A stretch of DNA of 64,000 nucleotides from Sipunculus nudus (taxonomy: Eukaryota; Annelida; Sipuncula; Golfingiida; Sipunculidae), in the NCBI GenBank assembly GCA_026874595.1, contig CM049307.1, positions 54,232,370-54,296,369 of the forward strand, given 5' to 3'. Made by a program: the position numbers and the translations under genes. The notes below the pieces were generated by a model. It saw only the letters and a list, made by a program, of their open reading frames with translations. It was not told where the DNA came from and made no database searches. Position 1 is the first letter of the stretch, and each line of letters begins with the position of its first letter. Of this stretch, positions 60,385 to 64,000 are shown piece by piece.

Positions 60385-60860
60385 AACTTTTGAACGACTC
60401 AGCATTTTTATGAAATTTCAAATTTAAATTGTTTCTACCAAATTCTCGGACGAGTTCGAAAACCGGTGACTTTGACCTTCATCACCAAGGTCAAATAGGC
60501 CAAAATAGTTTTTTGTTTGGTGTACTCCATAGTTTTTTAAGTATCGTATATTTTTTCCTCAAATTTTAAACACTTATTGTTTAAATCAAGTTCTTTAATG
60601 AGCTTGAAAACTGGTGACCTGGAACTTGTTCTTCTAGGTCTCATCGGCCAGAATCAAAAGTATTTGTGAACAACGGACAAGTTGGAAAACCGTCGACCAT
60701 GACCTTCAAAATCAAGGTTAAATCGGGGGAAATATTAATTATTTGTGAACCCCATAACTTTTAGAGTATCACATATTTTTTTCCTAAAATTTGAAACATA
60801 TTGTTTCAATCAAGTTCCTTGAGCAGCTCGAAAACCGGTGACCTTGTTTTAATATAACCT
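60385..60860. repeat. degenerate ~150-230-bp tandem repeat with GAAAACCGGTGACC
   Basis: 'GAAAACCGGTGAC' or variants at about 60,459, 60,608, 60,690 and 60,831; 'GTATC(G/A)(T/C)ATATTTTTTTCCT' at about 60,540 and 60,766. No gene. Confidence 0.6.
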
Positions 60861-61283
60861 GGATTTTTTACGTGGCTTAAGGGTAACTGATTGATAGTCA
60901 CTAGTCAAATTGAACTTTCTTGCAAATACTGCCAACATTTTTCCCCCCTAAGAATGCTAAGAATACTGTAATGTACATTGTATGGGCAACTGGACGATGA
61001 TTGATGAAACCTTGGCATTTGTGTTGCTGACACAAGTCAGTCGTTGCTTTTCTGCAGGTTCATGTTTGTCACTGACCGCAAGCCAAGGAAAACAATCTTA
61101 TGAATGATGCTGTTATACATAATGAACCATCTGCACTACCGAAATAGTACAATGACATGATTACAAACATTTTTTTACTGATGCATGGCACCTGGTTATG
61201 GTTATTCTTATTATATTATGTATCATACCACGGTATCATATTAAAACCATTTCTTAAGGTCATTTTCACTACCAACAACAATG

Positions 61284-61322
<39 letters not shown>

Positions 61323-62800
61323 TTTTATAAAATACTTGTTTATGTTCACAACCCTTTAGGAAAACACATACTGGTATAGCTAACGCCTGCATATTTGTTA
61401 CCCAACCAATGTGCATGCCTGTACAATTTGGGTGTTGGTTACTAAAGTCGTTACTAGAAGTATTTCAAACAGGTGATAAGTACAATTTGTTTGCATACAC
61501 AAACATGAAGTCAACAAAGTTATGATTTCCAGGGAGACGCCATTTTGAAAATAATCCAATCGGCCATCGAGCGTACGAAATTAGAGGTTTATAATTAGAA
61601 GTGTATGTATGCAACTTCTGTATCTGCTACTACTACAATAGTACTATGCTCTACCTAGTAAGACAATATCACGTGCGTAAATTGTGGTTTGTAATACCAC
61701 TAAACTGTATAAAGAACTACATGGGCTTGGCTGTCACATATTGTTTTATATTCAAATATATGTTTGGTGGTTTAGGCTGACGTAATAAGTTCTTCACTAT
61801 AATAAAATAACCACAAATCATATCTAAATTTATGAATATTCATGTAAAACCATAGATACTCGTGTGCGATGTACAAAGCTGGATTACATCTTTGAAGTGT
61901 TGGACCACGTATTAAAAACCCAAGTCGGGCAGGTTTCACTCAATCGATGGATGGAAACCATCGCAAGGTGTTTCTCAAAGAGCACCCTCACGCAGTTTAT
62001 TCTTATGAATACTCAACGTGACAAGTCCCAAAACCAATCAACCTGAAACACGCTAAAAGCGAGTAGCTGGCGAAGAACCAATAAACCATAAACATGCCAA
62101 AAATCAATCAACTGTTGCTCTCAGGAATCTGTCGGAGAGCGATGGCCAGATACAGGGCCTTTATGTGCAGAGTGTCAGTAAATGGAGAAACCTTGTCAAA
62201 TCAACCAGTAAAACCAGTTTTCACAATATAAATTAAGTGATGAAGGTACAGTCCATCTGTACATACCAGACTGAGTTGTAAATCGATCTGAAATACAAGT
62301 AATATATTGATACTTTTTCTTTTCCAGAACAGTAATAATGTTTAAAACGGTGCATGGCATTTGGTGTATTTCCCGGAAATTAATGATTCACTGCCGTATT
62401 TCTTTTTGCATTCTTTTTTCAGTACAAATGTTGAAGCCATGTTAGTTTTATATTAATACAGAAATATTTATTAATCATCCTAACAAGACCCGGGAAGAAA
62501 GCTAAAGGTAATTTGTCCTAGCTATGTGCCATTTGTGATAAGAAACATTCCTGTTGATATAGAAGTTATATATACTCGGTGAGGTGCGTGCCTTAAATTA
62601 CAAAAATCAAGACATAAGCATACAAAGGGTAAGCATTTCACGTGGAATTTCTGCCAGCCTTCGTCTCATTTCCTCTTTCCTTTGAGCCCTATACAGGATT
62701 GATTTGCAAACTAGAAACAATCCACCCTGGTGTTATCTTTGGTATCTCGGCAAAATTTAATAATTGATATAATGGTTTTATGTATCATACACAGTTTCTC

Positions 62801-62801
<1 letters not shown>

Positions 62802-62852
<51 letters not shown>
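62802..62852. repeat. (AT)n microsatellite
   Basis: About 51 bases of perfect alternation in the CRIP intron. Others not listed separately: 41,929-41,962 and 49,379-49,428. Confidence 0.95.
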
Positions 62853-62854
<2 letters not shown>

Positions 62855-63641
62855 CCTCAATCTTTATATATGTGCGTAAATGCCTCCGTCGTGAGACTTC
62901 CTTGCAGATCGGTATAAGTTTCCATTTTCAGAAATATTATACTATGAAAGTAAACAATATTTATCATTGGGTTAAATTTTTTTTTGTCCCATCTAAGCAA
63001 GGTTACCCCATATACTAAAAAGATTTTCTGTTAATTTGTCCGTCCGCTCTTTCGCAAGCAATATCACAAAAACTGTTTAAGTAATTGCCGTGAATTTGTT
63101 TTGGAGTATTAACCGTCCCTTTGAGAGTATGTGCTCTATCAAATTTTAAGGCTGCAGGAATCCCGTATAGCTTCCAAGCAGTCAATATCGAATTTATTTA
63201 TGTCGTGCACACCATCACAAGAATCGTTTTGAATTATGCAATTTTGCTCCCTATCAGGGGTATGACTATATATACCAGTCAGCTATATGGGAATTCATCT
63301 CGTAGCCGTCCCATTCAAAGTCATTTACTGTCTCAGAAATGTCTAGCTTGATCTAAACAGGAACAATATGCTCATTTTCGAAAACTGTGTCATGTGCTTT
63401 TATATACTTTTCAGTAAGGAAATGGTTTCACATCTAAGACACAGCCATTGATTTATAAGCTTTCCCCTTAATAATAATAGCTTGACATCCTAGTTCCATT
63501 CTATATAACGTTTCCATTGAATCTTCGTATACGGGACGATTTTTCGGGGAAACACATTTAACGCAGTTGACTTTCTGCCTCATTTACATGGATCGACACT
63601 GCCTTACCCACAGATCTATATTTCATGTTCTTTTGTTGTAG

Positions 63642-63736
63642 CTGAGAAGAAGACCTCACTCGGCAAGGACTGGCACGCTGGGTGTCTGAAATGTGAACGT
63701 TGCAACAAAACCCTGGCCCCAGGGAGCCACGCAGAG
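63642..63736 (+). CDS. CRIP1: CRIP1-like LIM protein, exon 2
   Basis: 95 bp after acceptor TTCTTTTGTTGTAG, ending GCAGAG|GTATAA in phase 0. Begins with CT completing Ala14, then [20 protein letters not shown] and [11 protein letters not shown]. Zinc ligands His25, Cys28, Cys31 and Cys34 give the LIM pattern C-x2-C-x17-H-x2-C-x2-C-x2-C. From memory the vertebrate CRIP1 exon has the same length and boundaries, supporting orthology. The final exon (xHxGKPYCxxPCYxxLFGPKG in the family) is not in the last 264 bases and must lie beyond the window. Confidence 0.92.
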
Positions 63737-64000
63737 GTATAACTGCTTTGATCCTGCATGGAGACCCTTTTTAAACAGCCCTATAAGTATCTGTAACAGC
63801 CATATATGACGTGAGCGCATGGGATTGATCCATGCTAGAAAGCATGATTCAAAACGACAGTGCTTGCACTATGCTGGACCAAATGTTGCAACCTTTAGAA
63901 GATGATCTTTGTCATTCGTTAATTCATTCCGTTTGCGGGGATATGTATAACGAATATTTCGGTATGAACATATTTCTTGGTATTACCTTACATCATTGAA

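Larger units (their letters stand above)
50958..63641 (+). other. 12.7-kb first intron of the CRIP1-like gene
   Basis: GT donor at 50,958 and AG acceptor at 63,640-63,641. Filled with repeats: (AT)n next to (AG)n at 52,517-52,586, a C-run at 53,789, the small element at 54,737-54,919, tandem repeat copies with nested insertions at 55,908-58,372, a 60.4-60.85 kb repeat, and (AT)n at 62,802-62,852. The ORF at 54,103-54,402 (99 aa) has no family match. Confidence 0.7.

Overview
The window is animal nuclear DNA. It has small exons with GT-AG introns, AT-rich intergenic sequence, long (AT)n, (AG)n and poly-G tracts, and many short terminal-inverted-repeat elements. Tandem repeats full of 'TGACCTTGACCTTTGACC' and 'GTCCGTCCGTC' strings are typical of bivalve mollusc genomes, so a marine bivalve is my best guess. 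This is inference; no rRNA or mitochondrial marker is present. Almost none of the long uninterrupted ORFs is a gene. The real coding sequence lies in short exons recognised by conserved family motifs combined with splice sites and matching intron phase.

Three genes can be supported. (1) Minus strand, about 16,035 down to 93 and continuing past the left edge: a secreted C-type-lectin-like protein. It has a signal-peptide exon, a 25-bp exon with the 'ECPPG' domain start, and at least three lectin-domain exons. (2) Minus strand, 42,861 down to 22,228, poly(A) signal at 22,087-22,092: an aldo-keto reductase (AKR) family gene of nine exons plus a second version of exon 3. All introns are phase 0. 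The barrel skeleton is recognisable, but catalytic Tyr and His and most cofactor-binding residues are replaced, so the product looks like a pseudoenzyme. (3) Plus strand, from 50,918: the first two coding exons of a single-LIM cysteine-rich protein (CRIP1-like), separated by a 12.7-kb intron. The last exon(s) lie beyond the right edge.

The rest is introns and intergenic DNA dominated by repeats: a 421-bp inverted-repeat element and two opposed copies of a ~280-bp MITE (5.9-8.4 kb); ~335-bp tandem units and nuclear-receptor-half-site repeats (22.5-25.4 kb); a ~51-bp minisatellite of about 22 units that copies the 3' end and splice donor of AKR exon 8 (25.97-27.1 kb); a ~165-bp satellite in AKR intron 1 (41.29-42.74 kb); a duplicated CCGTACGG-rich block (44.25-45.86 kb); and nested transposons with a visible empty site (55.9-58.4 kb).

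The lectin and AKR genes are in the same orientation, with about 6 kb between the AKR poly(A) signal and the lectin start. The AKR and CRIP genes diverge from an ~8-kb spacer. I see no functional link between the three. The most unusual features are the AKR pseudoenzyme with its paired exon 3 and the splice-donor minisatellite in its intron.
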